Of a DNA stretch of 64,000 bases, positions 63,866 through 64,000 are shown in pieces. How positions within the stretch are numbered: position 1 is the stretch's first letter; each line of letters opens with the position of its first letter. Origin of the DNA: Tetracladium setigerum (taxonomy: Eukaryota > Ascomycota > Leotiomycetes > Helotiales); the NCBI GenBank assembly GCA_031472005.1, contig PZJY01000005.1, positions 2,666,001 through 2,730,000 of the forward strand, read 5' to 3'. A program made the position numbers and the translations under genes. The notes under the pieces were generated by a model. That model searched no databases and was not told where the DNA came from. It was given only the letters and a program-made list of their open reading frames with translations.

Positions 63866-64000
63866 ATGTCCACGCCAACCAAGGACCTATCCCTCTCCCT
63901 CCTTTCACGCGCACACTCCCCCACCACCGCCCAAAGAATCCACACCGAACGCGTCCTCCACCGTCCCCTTCATCTACGACCCAGCACCACTCCCACCACT
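63866..64000 (+). CDS. 5' part of a gene cut by the window edge (possible RNase P/MRP subunit)
   Basis: ATG 63866 in an A-rich context follows a C/A-rich leader. The 45 visible codons read DLSLSLLSRAHSPTTAQRIH then TERVLHRPLHLRPSTTP and run off the window. The LLxRAHSP...ERVxxRPLxLRP pattern recalls the N-terminus of fungal POP4/Rpp29, a subunit of RNase P and RNase MRP, but this is a weak match. Given the base losses in this sequence, the frame may also be wrong. Confidence 0.4.
   Translation, partial: MSTPTKDLSLSLLSRAHSPTTAQRIHTERVLHRPLHLRPSTTPTT

Overview
The window is nuclear DNA of a filamentous ascomycete (Pezizomycotina). The genes are mostly split by short introns (about 42-130 bp) with GTAAGT/GTATGT-type donors and CTAAC/CTAAT branch sites. 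Two fungal Zn2Cys6 regulators, a secreted fungal catalase-peroxidase and a fungal-type carboxylesterase are present. The gene set looks like Leotiomycetes/Helotiales, but that placement is impression only. No mobile element, CRISPR, rRNA or convincing tRNA was seen.

Left part (0.2-13.9 kb): type-B carboxylesterase; a PNPOx-fold flavin-binding protein; a six-exon Zn2Cys6 transcription factor; a twin-cassette ABC ATPase; the proteasome assembly chaperone UMP1; a prenylated membrane-anchored ubiquitin-fold protein; a PQ-loop membrane protein. Middle part (14.6-35.2 kb): a large protein with a possible XPF-like C-terminus (Zip2/SHOC1-type candidate); a WRAP53/TCAB1-like WD40 protein; a Rossmann NAD(P)-binding protein; a TauD-type dioxygenase; the nucleoporin NUP49 and the polyadenylation factor FIP1 on a shared 211-bp promoter; two uncharacterised Gln/Pro-rich genes separated by a perfect 28-bp inverted repeat.

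The most interesting block is 36.9-51.2 kb. It holds a secreted catalase-peroxidase and then a compact carbohydrate-use cluster: GH78 alpha-L-rhamnosidase-like enzyme, Zn2Cys6 regulator, MFS sugar porter and secreted GH79 beta-glucuronidase-like enzyme. The two hydrolases together fit the Rha-GlcA caps of plant arabinogalactan side chains, with the porter taking up a product and the regulator controlling the set. A 2.3-kb gene-poor, AT-rich tract with a diverged tandem duplication follows. The right end (53.5-64 kb) is mostly housekeeping: a doubtful short acidic gene, a FAM50/XAP5 protein, a small membrane protein, a TTC1-like TPR protein, a HAD phosphatase, a PlsB/DHAPAT-type acyltransferase ending in a PTS1-like AHL, and a truncated gene at the edge.

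Reading frames are broken in a very regular way: about 23 places, in 14 genes including housekeeping ones, where exactly one base appears to be missing, nearly always in a short homopolymer (most often C or G). Adding one base at each restores conserved motifs and makes every summed exon length divisible by three. I take this as systematic homopolymer under-calling, not gene decay. Each gene entry says where its breaks are. Only the gene at 28991 also has an in-frame stop that this does not explain.
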